Positions 15,956 through 27,900 of a stretch of DNA of 64,000 nt are shown one piece after another (positions within the stretch are counted from its first letter, which is position 1; every line of letters begins with the position of its first letter). The translations under genes were made by a program, and so were the position numbers. A model generated the notes under the pieces. That model did not search any database, had not been told where the DNA came from, and saw only the letters and a program-made list of their open reading frames with translations. This stretch comes from Mycolicibacterium nivoides (lineage in GTDB: Bacteria > Actinomycetota > Actinomycetes > Mycobacteriales > Mycobacteriaceae): assembly GCF_003855255.1 (NCBI RefSeq), contig NZ_CP034072.1, forward strand, positions 2,348,430 through 2,412,429, in the 5' to 3' direction.

Positions 15956-16789
15956 CTACGGAGCCAGCGCGACGATGCGCTCGGCACGCCGCAGAACCGG
16001 AGCGTCGACCATCAGACCGTCGTGCTGGAAGACGCCACGCTCGGTCGCCACGCGGTCGAGCACCGCCCGCGCCCAGGCGATCTGCTCATCGGTCGGCGCA
16101 TAGGCCGAGCGGATGACGGCGACCTGAGTCGGGTGGATCGCCACCTTCGCGTCGAAGCCGACGGCAACGGCGTCATCGGACTCCGCCCGCAGGCCGTCGA
16201 GATCCTTGATGTCGAGGTACACCGAATCCAGGGCCAACTTCCCGTAGGCCTTGGCCGCCAGCAGGGTCTGCGACCGCACGTGCTGGGCGACGTCGCGGTA
16301 GGTGCCGTCGGGCCAGCGGTTGGCGGTGCCGCCGGTGACCGCGAACAGGTCCTCCGCGCCCCACATCACCGCCAAGGCGTTGTCGGGCGGCACCAACTCC
16401 GCCACCTTCAGCGCGGCGAGCGGGGTCTCGATCAACACCACGACATCCAGTGGGGCCAAGGCCGTCACCTGGTCGACAGCCTCGGTCTTGGCGAGCATCA
16501 CGGTGGTGTAGTCGGTGGCCGCGACCGCCTTCAGGTCGAGCTCGTGGTCGGCGGTGCTGGTCGGGTTGACCCGCACCACTGTGCGCGTCGGATCCAGCGG
16601 GGTGTCGATCAGCGCCTGACGCGCAGCCGGGCGGTCCTTGGCCGCGCACCCGTCCTCGAGGTCGAGGATCACCACATCGGCTGCTGCCGCGGCCTTTTCG
16701 AACCGCTCGGGACGGTCGGCCGGGCAGAACAGCCAGCCCGGGCCCGGCGCGCTCAAGCCAATTCGCTCCTCGCGTGCGCGGTGAGCCAT
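15956..16789 (-). CDS. citE: CitE-like beta-hydroxyacyl-CoA lyase (HMG-CoA / citramalyl-CoA lyase)
   Basis: The 277-residue TIM-barrel lyase of the HpcH/HpaI-CitE family carries FCPADRPERFEKA near the start, VILDLEDGC (metal-site acids), VVRVNPT, VVVLIETPLAAL, MWGAEDLFAVTGG and VAIHPTQVAVIRSAY. The M. tuberculosis orthologue Rv2498c acts on (R)-HMG-CoA in leucine breakdown and on (S)-citramalyl-CoA in itaconate breakdown. The reaction fits the neighbours: fadE19 makes methylcrotonyl-CoA, accA1/accD1 carboxylate it, the MaoC-like enzyme hydrates it and this lyase splits it to acetyl-CoA and acetoacetate. Start and upstream stop share one base. Confidence 0.9.
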   Translation of the reverse strand: MAHRAREERIGLSAPGPGWLFCPADRPERFEKAAAAADVVILDLEDGCAAKDRPAARQALIDTPLDPTRTVVRVNPTSTADHELDLKAVAATDYTTVMLAKTEAVDQVTALAPLDVVVLIETPLAALKVAELVPPDNALAVMWGAEDLFAVTGGTANRWPDGTYRDVAQHVRSQTLLAAKAYGKLALDSVYLDIKDLDGLRAESDDAVAVGFDAKVAIHPTQVAVIRSAYAPTDEQIAWARAVLDRVATERGVFQHDGLMVDAPVLRRAERIVALAP

Positions 16790-17292
16790 CAGGAATCCCC
16801 CTCCGGACGCATCCGCACCATGGTCTTGCGCGATGCCGTCGCCACGATGTCACCGTGCTGGTTGCGGCCAGTGTGGGCGAAGGTCACGATGCCCTCGCCC
16901 GGCCGGCTCTTGGATGCCCGCTTCTCGGTGATCTCGGTTTCGGCGTACAGCGTGTCACCGTGGAAAAGCGGCTTGGGGAAGGCGATCTCGGAGAATCCGA
17001 GGTTGCCGACGATGGTGCCCTGGGTCAGCTGCGCCACCGACAGGCCGACGAGCGTCGACAGGGTGAACATCGAGTTGACCAGCCGGGCGTTGAACGGCGG
17101 CAGGGCATCCGAGAACGCCGCATCCAGGTGCAGCGCCTGGGTGTTCATCGTCAGCGTGGTGAACAGCACGTTGTCGGCCTCGGTGATGGTGCGCCCGGGA
17201 CGGTGCAGGTAGCGCACCCCGATCTCGAACTCCTCGAACCACAGTCCGCGCTGCTCTATTACTTTCTGGGACGCTGCTTCCCCCGCACTCAC
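16789..17292 (-). CDS. MaoC-like hotdog hydratase of the leucine/itaconate pathway
   Basis: The 167-residue hotdog-fold protein has LWFEEFEIGVRYLHRPGRTITEAD at the N-terminus, the classic MaoC opening, then NTQALHLDAAF with the Asp-His hydratase pair replaced by the variant found in this subfamily, and FHGDTLYAETEI later. It corresponds to Rv2499c, an itaconyl-CoA/methylglutaconyl-CoA hydratase in M. tuberculosis. GTG start overlapping the fadE19 stop (GTGA). It supplies the substrate for the CitE-like lyase encoded immediately downstream. Confidence 0.88.
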   Translation of the reverse strand: MSAGEAASQKVIEQRGLWFEEFEIGVRYLHRPGRTITEADNVLFTTLTMNTQALHLDAAFSDALPPFNARLVNSMFTLSTLVGLSVAQLTQGTIVGNLGFSEIAFPKPLFHGDTLYAETEITEKRASKSRPGEGIVTFAHTGRNQHGDIVATASRKTMVRMRPEGDS

Positions 17293-18452
17293 AGGCCCGC
17301 CTCCCGCGCGATCAGCATCAGCTGCACTTCAGTTGTCCCCTCGCCGATTTCGAGAATCTTGCTGTCACGGTAATGCCGCGCCACCGGGTATTCGTTCATG
17401 AACCCGTAGCCGCCGAAGATCTGGGTGGCGTCACGGGCGTTGTCCATCGCGGCCTCGCTGGACACCAGCTTGGCCACCGATGCCGCTTTCTTGAACGGCT
17501 TGCCGGACAGCATCAGCGCCGCGGCGTCGTAGTACAAGGCGCGCGCCGTGTGGGCCCGGGCTTCCATCCGGGCGATCTTGAAGGCGATGGCCTGGTAGGT
17601 GCCGATCGCCGCCCCGAAGGCCTGACGTTCCTTGGCGTACTTCACACATTCGTCCACACAGCCCTGTGCGACACCGACCGACAGCGCCGCGATGGCGATG
17701 CGGCCCTCGTCGAGGATGCGCAGGAAGTTGGCGTAGCCGCGGCCACGCTCGCCGAGCAGGTTCTCGGCCGGCACCCGGACATCGTCGAAGCTCAGGGGGT
17801 GGGTATCGGAGGCGTTCCAGCCGACCTTGTTGTAGGCCGGTTCGGCGGTGAACCCTTCGATGGGCACCGGCACCAGGATCGACGAGATCTCCTTCTTGCC
17901 GCCTTCACGCTCACCGGTCACGGCGGTCACGGTCACCAGCTTGGTGATGTCGGTGCCGGAGTTGGTGATGAACTGCTTGGAGCCATTGATTATCCAATGA
18001 CCGTCGTCCATCTTCGCGGTGGTCTTGGTGGCACCCGCATCACTGCCACCGCCGGCCTCGGTCAGGCCGAACGCACCCAGCGCCTTGCCGCTGGCAAGCA
18101 GCGGTAGCCACTCCTGCTTCTGTGCTTCGTTGCCGAAGCGGTAGACCGGCATGGCGCCCAACGAGACGCCCGCCTCCAGCGTGATGGCCACGCTCTGGTC
18201 CACCTTGCCGAGTTCCTCCAAGGCCAGGCACAGCGCGAAGTAGTCGCCGCCCATGCCGCCGTACTCCTCAGGGAACGGCAGACCGAACAGCCCCATGTCG
18301 GCCATGCCGGAGACGACCTCGTAAGGGAACGAATGTTCCTCATCGTGCTTGGCGGCCACCGGAGCGACCACGCTCTGGGCGAAGTCGCGGACGGTCTTGG
18401 CCAGTTGCGCATAGTGATCCGGCAGGGTGCCGGTCGACAAGAAGTCGCTCAT
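17289..18452 (-). CDS. fadE19: Isovaleryl-CoA-type acyl-CoA dehydrogenase
   Basis: The 387-residue FAD enzyme oxidises isovaleryl-CoA to methylcrotonyl-CoA in leucine breakdown. The markers are [19 protein letters not shown] (flavin and substrate site, near residue 130), [40 protein letters not shown] and [19 protein letters not shown]. The catalytic base is probably the Glu of IGEGTTEVQ near residue 372, the position used by short- and medium-chain dehydrogenases rather than the one in mammalian isovaleryl-CoA dehydrogenase. Start ATG overlaps the accA1 stop as ATGA. Orthologue by synteny of Rv2500c. Confidence 0.9.
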   Translation of the reverse strand: MSDFLSTGTLPDHYAQLAKTVRDFAQSVVAPVAAKHDEEHSFPYEVVSGMADMGLFGLPFPEEYGGMGGDYFALCLALEELGKVDQSVAITLEAGVSLGAMPVYRFGNEAQKQEWLPLLASGKALGAFGLTEAGGGSDAGATKTTAKMDDGHWIINGSKQFITNSGTDITKLVTVTAVTGEREGGKKEISSILVPVPIEGFTAEPAYNKVGWNASDTHPLSFDDVRVPAENLLGERGRGYANFLRILDEGRIAIAALSVGVAQGCVDECVKYAKERQAFGAAIGTYQAIAFKIARMEARAHTARALYYDAAALMLSGKPFKKAASVAKLVSSEAAMDNARDATQIFGGYGFMNEYPVARHYRDSKILEIGEGTTEVQLMLIAREAGL

Positions 18453-20452
18453 TGTTCGTTCTCCTGTGTGTGAGCGGTGATTCGAGCCAGTGGCTGACCC
18501 ACCTTGACCTGGTCGCCGACGGCGACGAGTAGTTCGGCCACACCGTCGATCGGTGCGGTCAGGGCGTGCTCCATCTTCATCGCCTCCACGGTGACCACCG
18601 TGGTACCGGCCGTCACCTCGGCGCTGTTCGTGACGCCCACGGCGACAACCGATCCCGGCATCGGGCTGACGAGTTCGGCGTCGCCGCTGTGCTCGTCGTC
18701 GGGGCGCACCGGCGCCTCACGGACCTCCTCGACGACATAGCTGTGTCCCGTGCCCGCAAGCCAGAGCTGGCCTATCCCGCCGCTCAGCTGTGCGGCGATG
18801 AGATACTCGGTCCGCAGGCCGTCGAGCGTGACGGTGAACCGGTCGCCGACGAATGCGGCGCTGACAGTGTGGGTTTCGCCGTTCTCAACGGTGGCGGTGG
18901 CCTGCTCCGGGGTACCGGTCAGGTACACGTGATCGGTGCGATCCCCGGCCCGCAGCCGGAACGCCGCCGGGGCGCGCTCCCCGACCCGCCAGCCCGTCGG
19001 GCGGGCCCATAGGCAGTCACCGGCCTCTGACCAGTCGTTGATCCACTGGCAAGCCGCGGCGGCGATCAGCTCTACGTCGCCGACCACCTGGGGCGCGAAA
19101 TCCGGTGCGCGACGGTCCAGCAGGCCGGTGTCCAAGCGGCCCGCGGCCACATCGGGATCGGCCAGCAGGAAGCGCAGGAACTCGGTGTTGGTCGTCAGCC
19201 CCAGCACCGCGGTGTCGGCCAGCGCCCGATCCAGCTTGTGCAGCGCCGCCGTCCGGTCGGCGGCGTGGGCGATGACCTTCGAGAGCATCGGGTCGTAGTC
19301 GCTACCGACGACGGTGCCTGCGGCCAGGCCGGAGTCCACCCGCACGCCCGGTCCGCTGGGCTCACGCAGTCCGAGCACCGGGCCGCCGGTGGGCAGGAAG
19401 CCGTTGGCGGGATCCTCGGCATAGACCCGCGCTTCCACGGCATGGCCGGTCATGACGATGTCGTCCTGGCCGATGGCGAGCTTCTCACCGGCGGCGATCC
19501 GGACCTGCTGCTCCACCAGGTCGACTCCGGTGACCATCTCGGTGACCGGATGTTCGACCTGCAACCGGGTATTCATCTCCATGAAGAAGAACTCGTCGGG
19601 TGCATCGGCGGACACGATGAATTCCACGGTGCCCGCACCCGTGTAATCGACACTACGCGCGGTATCGCAGGCGGCCGCACCGATGCGCGCCCGGGTGGCC
19701 GGGTCGAGCAGCGGCGACGGCGCCTCCTCGATGACCTTCTGATGCCTGCGCTGCAGGCTGCATTCCCGCTCGCCAAGATGGATCACGTTGCCATGGCCGT
19801 CGGCCAGCACCTGCACCTCGATGTGCCGGGGCCGCAACACAAATCGTTCCAGGAACAGGGTGTCGTCGCCGAAGGCGGCGGCGGCCTCGCGGCGGGCACT
19901 CGCCAACGCCCCAGGCAGATCGGCGGCCTGCTCGACCACCCGCATGCCCTTGCCGCCGCCACCCGCCGACGGCTTGACCAGGACGGGGAAACCGACCTCG
20001 GGCGCCCCCGCGATGAGATCCTCATCGGTCAGGCCCGGACGCGATATGCCTGGCACAACCGGGACGCCGAATGCCGACACCGCGGCCTTGGCCGCGATCT
20101 TGTCGCCCATGGTGGCGATCGCCGATGCGGGCGGTCCGATGAAGGCGATGCCCGCGGCCTGCAGTGCGGCGGCGAACTCGGCGTTCTCGGAGAGGAATCC
20201 GTAGCCGGGGTGCACCGCCTGCGCACCGGTGCGCTGCGCGGCCGCGACGACCGCTTCGATGTTCAGATAGCTCTGCCGCGCCGCGGCCGGCCCGATGTTG
20301 ACCGCCACGTCGGCCTCGGCCACATGCCGGGCACCGGCGTCGGCGTCGCTGAACACCGCGACCGAGCGGATTCCCATCTCGTGCAGGGTGCGGATGACCC
20401 GCACCGCGATCTCGCCGCGGTTGGCGACGAGGACTGTGTTGAAAGTCGTCAT
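18449..20452 (-). CDS. accA1: Acyl-CoA carboxylase alpha chain (biotin carboxylase plus biotin carrier), methylcrotonyl-CoA type
   Basis: The 667 residues are ordered as biotin carboxylase (1 to about 450: [57 protein letters not shown]), a linking domain, and a C-terminal biotinyl domain with biotinylated Lys in VEAMKMEH near residue 627. It carboxylates biotin with ATP and bicarbonate; AccD1 moves the carboxyl to methylcrotonyl-CoA. The ATG at 20452 gives [14 protein letters not shown], close to the Rv2501c start; a GTG at 20458 is possible. Confidence 0.93.
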   Translation of the reverse strand: MTTFNTVLVANRGEIAVRVIRTLHEMGIRSVAVFSDADAGARHVAEADVAVNIGPAAARQSYLNIEAVVAAAQRTGAQAVHPGYGFLSENAEFAAALQAAGIAFIGPPASAIATMGDKIAAKAAVSAFGVPVVPGISRPGLTDEDLIAGAPEVGFPVLVKPSAGGGGKGMRVVEQAADLPGALASARREAAAAFGDDTLFLERFVLRPRHIEVQVLADGHGNVIHLGERECSLQRRHQKVIEEAPSPLLDPATRARIGAAACDTARSVDYTGAGTVEFIVSADAPDEFFFMEMNTRLQVEHPVTEMVTGVDLVEQQVRIAAGEKLAIGQDDIVMTGHAVEARVYAEDPANGFLPTGGPVLGLREPSGPGVRVDSGLAAGTVVGSDYDPMLSKVIAHAADRTAALHKLDRALADTAVLGLTTNTEFLRFLLADPDVAAGRLDTGLLDRRAPDFAPQVVGDVELIAAAACQWINDWSEAGDCLWARPTGWRVGERAPAAFRLRAGDRTDHVYLTGTPEQATATVENGETHTVSAAFVGDRFTVTLDGLRTEYLIAAQLSGGIGQLWLAGTGHSYVVEEVREAPVRPDDEHSGDAELVSPMPGSVVAVGVTNSAEVTAGTTVVTVEAMKMEHALTAPIDGVAELLVAVGDQVKVGQPLARITAHTQENEQ

Positions 20453-20459
20453 CTTCACA

Positions 20460-22058
<1,599 letters not shown>

Positions 22059-22084
22059 TGAGTTGTCTACCCTCCGGAGGCGCC

Positions 22085-22678
22085 ATGTCCGACAGCGCCG
22101 TCACCCGTCGCAGCAAGGCCAAGTCCGATCGCCGCGGCCAGCTGATCGCTGCCGCCGAACGGCTTGTGGCCGAACGCGGTTATCTCGCGGTGCGCCTGGA
22201 GGACATCGGCTCTGCCGTCGGAATCAGCGGACCGGCCATCTACCGGCACTTCCCCAACAAGGAAGCCCTGCTGGTCGAACTGCTCGTCGGGATCAGTACC
22301 CGCCTGCTCGCCGGGGCACAGGAAGTCACCGCGGCCGACGAAGATCCCGCCGACACCCTAAACAGCCTGGTGGACTTCCACCTCGACTTCGTCTTCGGCG
22401 AATCCGATCTGATCCGCATCCAGGATCGCGACCTGGCCCACCTGCCCGACGCGGCCCGGCGACAGGTGCGCCGCGCCCAGCGGCAGTACGTGGAGATCTG
22501 GGTGACGGTCCTGACGCGGCTCGACCCGGGCCTGGCCGAGGACGATGCCCGGGTAATGGCCCATGCCGCGTTCGGCCTGCTGAACTCGACCCCGTACAGC
22601 GTGAGACCCGCTGTGCCCAAGACACATTCACGCGCAGTGCTGCGCCGCATGACGCTGGCGGCGCTCACCTCGGGCTAG
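22085..22678 (+). CDS. bkaR: TetR-family repressor of the branched-chain keto-acid operon
   Basis: The 197-residue protein has an N-terminal TetR helix-turn-helix (about residues 15-62: GQLIAAAERLVAERGYLAVRLEDIG, then GISGPAIYRHFPNKEALLVEL) and a C-terminal ligand-binding helical domain. It is divergent from accD1 across the 41-bp palindrome. By synteny it is the Rv2506 orthologue, described in mycobacteria as BkaR, which represses the neighbouring operon. In M. tuberculosis scoA, scoB and fadD35 lie between accD1 and this regulator; here they are absent. The start has GGAGG 7 bases upstream. Confidence 0.9.
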   Translation: MSDSAVTRRSKAKSDRRGQLIAAAERLVAERGYLAVRLEDIGSAVGISGPAIYRHFPNKEALLVELLVGISTRLLAGAQEVTAADEDPADTLNSLVDFHLDFVFGESDLIRIQDRDLAHLPDAARRQVRRAQRQYVEIWVTVLTRLDPGLAEDDARVMAHAAFGLLNSTPYSVRPAVPKTHSRAVLRRMTLAALTSG

Positions 22679-22721
22679 TTCATCGATTGGCGGTAGCAGG
22701 CAGTCGAGCCTGGCCGAGCCC

Positions 22722-22740
22722 TCTTGACTATGAATCAAGA
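22722..22740. promoter_or_regulatory. TetR-type operator of the first catabolic operon
   Basis: TCTTGACTATGAATCAAGA is a 19-bp palindrome (arms TCTTGA and TCAAGA, 7-bp spacer) 53 bp upstream of the ring-cleavage dioxygenase-like gene. The identical 19 bp recur at 29042-29060 and a variant at 29019-29037, beside the cluster's own TetR gene. Confidence 0.85.
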
Positions 22741-22756
22741 CGGCTGGCAGACTGCC

Positions 22757-22775
22757 TGTTAACCGTCAGTTAACA
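22757..22775. promoter_or_regulatory. Second palindrome in the same promoter region
   Basis: TGTTAACCGTCAGTTAACA has perfect 7-bp arms (TGTTAAC and GTTAACA) around a 5-bp spacer and lies 18 bp before the first start codon of the operon. It differs from the TCTTGA-type operator, so it is either the site of another regulator or a structured 5' leader. Confidence 0.55.
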
Positions 22776-22793
22776 CATTTCCTAGGAGCCACG

Positions 22794-23309
22794 ATGGCCT
22801 CACCCGCCAAACTCGCCCACGTAGTACTGCGCACCGGGCAGCTGCAACCGATGCTCGATTGGTATCTCGAAGTTCTGGAGGGCACGGTGACCTTCGCCAA
22901 TGAGGCCATTGCCTTCCTGACCTACGACGACGAACACCATCGCATCGCGATCGCGAACACCGGAGCCAGCCAGAGGCCGGGAGACAGCCATACCGGCATG
23001 CATCACATTGCCTTCACCTATGCCAACCTCGCCGACCTGCTGGGAACTTACCAGCGACTGAATAACCAAGGGATCAAGCCTTTTTGGACCATCAACCATG
23101 GTCCAACCACATCGATGTACTACGCCGATCCGGACGGCAACAACATCGAACTGCAGATCGACAATTTCGAGACCGACGAGCAGCTTCAGCAGTTCTTCGA
23201 CTCCGGAGCCTTTGCGGCCAATCCGATCGGGGTGGAGTTCGATGCAGCGGAACTACGCGCGCGCTACGAATCCGGTGAGCCGATCGCGGAACTGGTGAAG
23301 CGGCCGTGA
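22794..23309 (+). CDS. Single-domain VOC protein, probable extradiol ring-cleavage dioxygenase
   Basis: The 171-residue vicinal-oxygen-chelate protein begins LAHVVLRT, with the first likely metal His9. The second His is in GMHHIAF (70/71) and the third ligand is Glu119. Residues 100-119 fit the extradiol dioxygenase signature as I recall it from PROSITE: a His two residues in (H102), then Tyr109, D112-P113, Gly115 and Glu119 at the required spacings. This points to meta-cleavage of a catechol rather than glyoxalase chemistry. AGGAG lies 8 bases before the ATG. The stop overlaps the next start (GTGA), tying it to a ring hydroxylase, the expected partner. Substrate unknown. Confidence 0.8.
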   Translation: MASPAKLAHVVLRTGQLQPMLDWYLEVLEGTVTFANEAIAFLTYDDEHHRIAIANTGASQRPGDSHTGMHHIAFTYANLADLLGTYQRLNNQGIKPFWTINHGPTTSMYYADPDGNNIELQIDNFETDEQLQQFFDSGAFAANPIGVEFDAAELRARYESGEPIAELVKRP

Positions 23310-24952
23310 CGGGCTCACTGAGAGCATCTGTCGTCATCGTGGGTGCCGGACCGGTCGGCATGGCAACGGCATTGTCTCTGGGGCGCCACGGCATCCGAAC
23401 CGTCCTGCTCGACAAGCACAAGGGCATAAATCCTCATCCCCGAGCTCATGTGGTGAACACACGTTCCATGGAGTTGTTTCGCCGGTGGGGAATCGTCGAC
23501 GGGATCGTCGAGGACGCCGTCAGCCAGGAGTCTGCCCGCAACATCGTCTGGCGCACGACTCTGACCGGAGAGGAACTCGGAAGAATCGACGTGTTCGGCG
23601 ATGCTGCCAGTGCTGCAACACGCCGACACTCATCTCCACAATCCATCGTCTCGTGTGCCCAGAATCGCGTTCAACAAAGATTGCTCCAGCAATTGATGGA
23701 GCTCGGTCACACCAACATCCGGTATGGAGCGCGCGCCGCGGGTGTCACGCAGGGGCCGTCGGGTGTCACGGTCGATATCAGCACCGATGCCGGGAGCGAA
23801 ACGATCGAGGCCGAGTATTTGGTCGTCGCCGACGGCGCGTCGGGGAGCATCAGTGCCACCATGGGCCTGGAAATGGAGGGCCTACCGCCCTTCGGCCATC
23901 AACTCAACATTTACTTCCACGCCGATCTGCGTCCGCTACTGGGAGACAACCCGGCGATGCTCGTATGGGTTCTCAACTCGACGGCACCAGGCGCGTTCAT
24001 CGGTATGGATGGCGCGCACCGGTGGACGTTCAACATCGGGTTCGACCCGGAAACCGAAACCGTGCAGGACTATCCACCAGCGCGATGCATCCAGCTGATC
24101 AGGGATGCGGCGGGGGTCAGGGACCTACACGTCGATATTCAATCGGTGGGCACCTGGAGCTTTGCGGCCCGCACTGCCAATCGCTACCGCCACGGCCGGG
24201 CATTCCTCGCCGGTGATGCGGCACATCAGTTTCCACCCACCGGCGGGCTGGGTATGAATACCGGATTGGCCGACGCCGACAATCTGGCGTGGAAGCTGGC
24301 TGCAGTTCTGCACGGTTGGGCCAGCGACAGTCTGCTCGACACTTACGAAGCAGAACGACGCCCGGTTGCTCTGTCGAGTGCACAACAAAGTGTCGCCAAT
24401 GCACTGAACATGTCCGAAGTTGGAATCGGACCTTCGGCGGTCGCTGTCGCCGGTCGACTGGAAAGCGCCGATGCCTCGGTTCGGGCCGCCGAGCGTGCGC
24501 ATCTCTCCGTGGCGATACCGCGTCAACGCGGGCACTTCGACGCCCTGGATCAGGAGATCGGCCACATCTATTTCCACGATGGTCCGCCCCGCGTCGTGGA
24601 CGTGGCGACCGTCGGCGCCCGGCTGCCACACGCCTGGATCCTACGAGATGGGACACCTTGTTCGACAATTGATTTGGCAGCATCTGGCTACATATTGGTA
24701 GTGGGGCGGTCCGGATCTGCATGGGCCGGGAAACTGGCCGACTCTGCGCTGGGACGGCGCATTCCGTGGACTGAGTTGACTATTGGCCGCGACATCGAAC
24801 TGCTGAACACCGATCCCTTCGACATCGGCGACGACGGTGCCGTATTGATTCGACCTGACGGGTATGTGGCATGGATCAGCGGTGAGTTAGCGGTCGGCAC
24901 CCGCTCCGGAGCATTCAGCGAAGACCTATGCGCAGGACCTTCGGTCGGGTGA
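23306..24952 (+). CDS. FAD-dependent aromatic ring hydroxylase (class A flavoprotein monooxygenase)
   Basis: The 548-residue enzyme of the phenol hydroxylase/MhpA/TfdB type carries the FAD-binding GAGPVGMATALSLGRHG (residues 12-28) and the second FAD motif GDAAHQFPPTGGLGMNTGLAD near 302-320. The C-terminal third looks like the thioredoxin-fold domain of this group. It would insert oxygen into a phenolic ring with NAD(P)H, giving a catechol for the dioxygenase encoded just upstream. GTG start coupled to the preceding stop. From neighbours alone the substrate cannot be named; a hydroxylated arylalkanoate or a phenol are both plausible. Confidence 0.85.
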   Translation: MTGSLRASVVIVGAGPVGMATALSLGRHGIRTVLLDKHKGINPHPRAHVVNTRSMELFRRWGIVDGIVEDAVSQESARNIVWRTTLTGEELGRIDVFGDAASAATRRHSSPQSIVSCAQNRVQQRLLQQLMELGHTNIRYGARAAGVTQGPSGVTVDISTDAGSETIEAEYLVVADGASGSISATMGLEMEGLPPFGHQLNIYFHADLRPLLGDNPAMLVWVLNSTAPGAFIGMDGAHRWTFNIGFDPETETVQDYPPARCIQLIRDAAGVRDLHVDIQSVGTWSFAARTANRYRHGRAFLAGDAAHQFPPTGGLGMNTGLADADNLAWKLAAVLHGWASDSLLDTYEAERRPVALSSAQQSVANALNMSEVGIGPSAVAVAGRLESADASVRAAERAHLSVAIPRQRGHFDALDQEIGHIYFHDGPPRVVDVATVGARLPHAWILRDGTPCSTIDLAASGYILVVGRSGSAWAGKLADSALGRRIPWTELTIGRDIELLNTDPFDIGDDGAVLIRPDGYVAWISGELAVGTRSGAFSEDLCAGPSVG

Positions 24953-27900
24953 AGCGCATGGACATCATGGAGGATGAATGCATCGTGCACTTGACGGGGA
25001 TCCAGGCGCTGGCCCGCATGGTCTTCGAGGTCCGGCGTGCAGATCTACGTGCTGGCATGGACACGGCCGGCTTCGTGTCGGGATATGAAGGATCGCCGCT
25101 GGCGGGTTTCGATACCGAGCTGAGCAGACACACCGATCTCCTTCATCATCTGGGGATCGTGTTCCAGCCCGCGGTGAACGAGGAACTGGCGGCCACAGCG
25201 GTCCAGGGCTCTCAATTGGCGGCGACGCAACCAGGCAGCCGGGTTTCGGGGGTCACCGGATTCTGGTACGGCAAATCTCCGGGCCTGGACCGCGCATCCG
25301 ACGCGATCCGGCACGCCAACCTGATGGGAACCCATCCCGACGGGGGCGTCGTAGCGCTGGTAGGCGACGACCCGGCCGCCAAATCGTCAACAGTGCCGGG
25401 CGCGTCAGAGTACCTGCTCGCCGACTTGGGCATCCCGACGCTCTATCCGGCAGACCCGCAGGAACTCATCGACTTCGGGATGCACGCCGTGGCGTTGTCA
25501 CGTGCTTCGGGACTGTGGACGGCACTCAAGGTCGTGACCAATGTCGCCGACGCCAGCGGGACCATCAATCCGGCTGGCTCCAGGATCGGTCTCGTTGAGC
25601 ATGCTGCGGGCGAATCGCCATACCGACACCGTGTCAGTGCGCACATGCTGCAACCGTCACTGGAGCAATACGAGATCACCCGCGACGGCATCCGCCGTGA
25701 CATCGCCACCCGCTACGCCGCGGCCAATGGCCTCAACCCGATAACTGGAGACCGCACCGAGGCCCGTATCGGTATTGCAGCAGCCGGCAAGACCTACCTT
25801 GACCTGATGGCTGCCCTGCGCATTCTCGGGTTGGACCAACAGGAGTGCGGCCAGCGTGGAATCCGACTGCTCCGCTTCGGAATGATCAATCCGCTCGACA
25901 GTCAGACGCTGTCGAGCTTTGCGGCCGGGCTGTCGGAGCTCATTGTGGTGGAGGACAAGCGGCCGTTTCTGGAGTCTGCCATCAAGGACGCGCTCTACGG
26001 TGTGGCCGGAGCACCCCGCGTCACCGGCAAGAAAGACATTGTCGGCCAACCGCTGTTCGCATTGCACGGCGAACTTGAGCCGGACACGATTGCACTTGGC
26101 CTGGCCCGTCGACTGCGCGACATCGGTGGATTCCCGTCGGTGGACGCCTGGTCGGAGCGTCCGAGGCCACGGCCCAGCATCTCGGCACTGCCTTTGATCA
26201 ACCGGACGCCTTACTTCTGCTCAGGGTGTCCGCATAACAGCTCCGCCAAGGTGCCCGACGGAACTCTGGTCGGTGCCGGGATCGGCTGCCACGGAATGGT
26301 GACATTGATGGACGAGGGCCAGGTCGGCCACGTCACGGGCATGACCCAGATGGGCGGCGAGGGAGCCCAGTGGATCGGGATAGCCCCGTTCGTCGAGCCC
26401 ACCCGCTATGTGCAGAACCTGGGCGACGGAACATTCCATCACTCCGGGAGCCTGGCGATCCGCGCAGCGGTGGCAGCTGGTATCACAATCACCTACAAAC
26501 TGCTTTACAACTCCGCGGTCGCAATGACAGGCGGGCAACAAGCCGTCGGTTTGATGACTGTCGCGCAGATCTGCCGAACGATGGCGGCCGAAGGGGTTGC
26601 GCGCATCATCATCACCACCGAGGACACCACCCGCTATCGCCGCACCGACCTGCCCGCCAATACCAGCGTCTGGGATCGCACCCGCCTCGACGAGGCGCAA
26701 CTGACACTGACCGACACCGCGGGTGTCACCCTACTGATCCACGACCAAGAGTGCGCAACGGAACTGCGGCGCAAGAGAAAACGCGGACTGACACCCGCAC
26801 CTTCCCAGCGGATCTTCATCAACGAACGGGTATGCGAGGGATGCGGTGACTGCGGGCAGAAGTCCAACTGCCTGTCGGTGATTCCGGTTGACACCGAATT
26901 CGGCCGCAAGACGCACATCGACCAGTCGTCGTGCAACCAGGATCTGGCATGCCTGGCCGGTGACTGCCCGTCGTTCATCTCGGTCACCACCTCGGGTTCC
27001 GGACGCCGCAGATTCGACGCGATTCCTGAAGTCGCCGCTGTCGCCGATCCGTCGGTTCCGGAGTGGTCCGTGCACACCACCCGCATCGCCGGAATCGGAG
27101 GATCCGGTGTAGTCACGCTGGCGCAAATCCTTGCCACCGCGGCAGCACAGTCAGGTATCCATGTCCGGGCTCTCGACCAGACCGGCTTGGCGCAGAAGGG
27201 CGGAGCGGTAATCTCCGACATCAAGCTCACCCGCCGGGAATCCGTGACCGCGCACAAGGCAGCGAGTGGTGAATGCGATCTATATCTGGGCTGTGACCTG
27301 CTGGTAGCCGCGGATCCGAAGCACTTGACGGCGGCAGATCCGCACCGGACCGTTGCCGTCGTCTCGAGCAGCGAGGTGCCCACCGGACGCATGGTCGTCG
27401 ACCCGACTGTCGGCTATCCAGACCACGATCTGCTGGAAGCCCCGATACGGGCTGCGTCCAGGCGCACCATGGTTCTCGACGCCCGACGCGCTTCCAACAC
27501 ATTGCTGGGTGACGAGCAATACGCAAACCTGCTCCTCGTCGGGGCCGCCTACCAAATCGGTGCTCTGCCACTGCCCGCATCAGCCATCGAGAACGCCATC
27601 GCCACAAACGGCGTCAAGGTCGAGGCCAACATTGCAGCACTGCGCTACGGGCGGTTCGCCGTCGCCGACCCAGGAGGTTTTGCCGAGATGTTGGCAGCTC
27701 GATCAGCCGCGCCGGCGTCGCCGCCACAGAGCCCCACCGCAGATCGGCTCATCGATCGTGTGGGACCCACAGCAGGATCGGAACTGTTGCGGCTCTTGCG
27801 GATACGGATACCGGAGTTGATCGCCTATCAGGACGTGCGCTATGCCGAACAGTACAGCGATTTCGTCTCCGGGGTGCTGCGTGCCGAAGCCGCCAAAGCG

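Noticed and set aside
22122..22700. An alternative plus-strand frame over bkaR beginning upstream at 22063
   Set aside because: It translates to Arg/Pro/Gly-rich sequence and is displaced by the TetR protein, which has a clear helix-turn-helix.
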